DNA of 7,091 nucleotides from Porphyromonas sp. (lineage in GTDB: Bacteria > Bacteroidota > Bacteroidia > Bacteroidales > Porphyromonadaceae): NCBI GenBank assembly GCA_003640335.1, contig RBKG01000096.1:1-7091 (forward strand). The letters are read 5' to 3'. Shown here one piece after another: positions 6,074 to 7,091 of the stretch; position 1 is the stretch's first letter; the number at the start of each line of letters is the position of its first letter. The notes beneath the pieces are model-generated. The model did not search any database. It saw only the letters and a list, made by a program, of their open reading frames with translations, and was not told the DNA's origin. A program made the position numbers and the translations under genes.

Positions 6074-7024
6074 ATGAAGGGAAATAATCTAAGACTTATT
6101 TATATGGCTACGGCAGACTTTGCTCTGCCTAGCCTTGAACGCCTTGTAGATGAGGGCTATCAAGTATGTGCTGTGGTTACGATGCCGGATAAACCTGCAG
6201 GACGTGGCATGAAGCTACACGAGAGTAAAATCAAACAGTATGCAGTAAGTAAGGGGATTGAGGTCTTGCAACCAGTCAAACTCCGTGATGAAGCCTTTGT
6301 TAATAGACTTAAGGAATTGCGACCAGACCTTGGTGTCGTTGTTGCTTTCCGTATGCTTCCTGAGGTTGTTTGGCAACTGCCTAAGTATGGTACAATCAAT
6401 CTTCATGGCTCTTTGCTCCCTCGTTACCGAGGAGCTGCGCCTATCCATTGGGCTGTAATCAATGGTGATAAAGAGACGGGTGTAACGACATTCCGCCTTA
6501 AGCATGAATTGGATACGGGCGATGTCCTCATGCAGGCATCTACGCCTATTGCTCCAGAAGATACTACGGGGACGGTTCATGATAGACTGATGTTCATTGG
6601 TGCAGATTTGCTAGTTAAGACGATTGACCTTTTTGCTGAAGGCGAACCAGCAACTAAGGCACAAGAGCATTTTGAGGAAACAGCTAGCCATGCACCTAAG
6701 CTCACGAAAGAAAATACAGAGATTGATTGGTCTCGTCCAGCAGGGGAGTTGGTAAACTTCATTCGTGGTCTTAATCCTTTCCCATCTGCATGGGCTAATA
6801 TCACATTCCCTAATCAGAGTGAAGCTACGCTCTGTAAGGTGCATGAGGCGGAAGCTCTTGCGTCGGAGGCAAGACATGCAGGTCTAGCCGCAGGTACATG
6901 CTTAGTAGAAGGACGCAAGCACTTAGAAGTTGTTTGTGGTGAGGGTGTGCTTAGGCTTAAGCGTTTGCAACCAGCAGGCAAGAAAGCACTTTCGGCCGTA
7001 GATATTATTAACGGTCTTCGCTAG
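6074..7024 (+). CDS. fmt: Methionyl-tRNA formyltransferase
   Basis: Fmt transfers a formyl group from 10-formyltetrahydrofolate to Met-tRNAfMet, making the bacterial initiator in the cytoplasm. The 316-residue length is standard. The N-terminal formyltransferase domain (about 6-205) carries the signature NLHGSLLPRYRGAAPI (109-124). By comparison with E. coli, the catalytic residues are N109 and H111 there and D147 in LDTGD (146-150). The C-terminal tRNA-binding domain (about 208-310) includes EIDWSRPAGELVNFIRGLNPFP. The opening motif reads YMATADFALPSL where most homologues have a GTP-(D/E)-FA form, a mild divergence. ATG 6074 lies one base after the cbiG-cobM stop. The in-frame ATG at 6038 lies inside that gene and adds residues foreign to the family. 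A new reading frame opens one base after its stop. Confidence 0.96.
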   Translation: MKGNNLRLIYMATADFALPSLERLVDEGYQVCAVVTMPDKPAGRGMKLHESKIKQYAVSKGIEVLQPVKLRDEAFVNRLKELRPDLGVVVAFRMLPEVVWQLPKYGTINLHGSLLPRYRGAAPIHWAVINGDKETGVTTFRLKHELDTGDVLMQASTPIAPEDTTGTVHDRLMFIGADLLVKTIDLFAEGEPATKAQEHFEETASHAPKLTKENTEIDWSRPAGELVNFIRGLNPFPSAWANITFPNQSEATLCKVHEAEALASEARHAGLAAGTCLVEGRKHLEVVCGEGVLRLKRLQPAGKKALSAVDIINGLR

Positions 7025-7025
7025 G

Positions 7026-7091
7026 ATGAGACCTTTGCATAATACGGCACTCGCTGCGTTATTATCGACATTCAGGCTTGGTCATTTACAA
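7026..7091 (+). CDS. Start of a downstream gene, cut by the window edge
   Basis: An ATG one base after the fmt stop opens a frame with no stop through all 22 remaining codons. It begins MRPLHNTALAALLSTFRLG. The single-base spacing copies the cbiG-cobM/fmt junction and suggests translational coupling in one operon. The visible N-terminus has an amphipathic or hydrophobic stretch, too short to identify a family. There is no terminator between fmt and this frame. Confidence 0.55.
   Translation, partial: MRPLHNTALAALLSTFRLGHLQ

Noticed and set aside
6215..6580. 121-codon open frame on the minus strand
   Set aside because: It lies wholly inside fmt, has no recognisable motif and is a mirror frame of strong coding sequence. 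The other minus-strand frames are rejected for the same reason.
7030..7037. GACCTTTG as a promoter -7 box
   Set aside because: The essential first T is missing, no TTG lies at the right distance, and it is inside the open frame after fmt.
7040..7064. Hairpin after fmt as a terminator
   Set aside because: The stem TAATA/TATTA is interrupted by mismatches, has no U-run, and lies inside the open frame starting at 7026.

Overview
The window looks like chromosome from a Bacteroidales bacterium, most likely Porphyromonas or a close relative. This rests on four points. Starts mostly lack a Shine-Dalgarno and are A-rich. Two exact copies of the Bacteroidetes -7 box TAnnTTTG lie upstream of the first gene. 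YbeY and Fmt have Bacteroidetes-style motifs. The cobalamin protein is a CbiG-CobM fusion, a form I associate with Porphyromonas from memory. Genus level is an inference. All supported genes are on the + strand.

Bases 1-489 hold no recognisable protein gene but are rich in signals: a 26-bp direct repeat (1-26 and 78-103), a strong intrinsic terminator (158-193), a promoter (305-334), a second very strong terminator (398-439) and a second promoter (471-478). The first promoter and second terminator bracket a predicted RNA of about 100 nt. Its first 28 nt are complementary to bases 58-82 (25 matches, one 3-nt gap). This is the least ordinary part of the window.

Bases 490-4059 carry four genes spaced 21, 20 and 13 nt apart, probably one operon: an unrecognised protein with a C-terminal membrane anchor, the rRNA-maturation endonuclease YbeY, an M20 metallodipeptidase, and an MTA/SAH-deaminase-type amidohydrolase. 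They look like housekeeping and salvage functions: rRNA processing, peptide turnover and recovery of SAM by-products.

Bases 4060-4254 are a 195-nt gap with three predicted hairpins and no recognisable B12 box. After it come a CbiG-CobM fusion for two consecutive steps of anaerobic corrin synthesis, methionyl-tRNA formyltransferase (fmt), and the first 22 codons of another gene that runs off the window. Single-base gaps separate these last three reading frames, so they are probably co-transcribed and translationally coupled.

The protein-coding part is ordinary for this lineage. The findings worth pursuing are the candidate small RNA with its inverted partner, the structured leader before the cobalamin gene, and the isolated corrin fusion gene.
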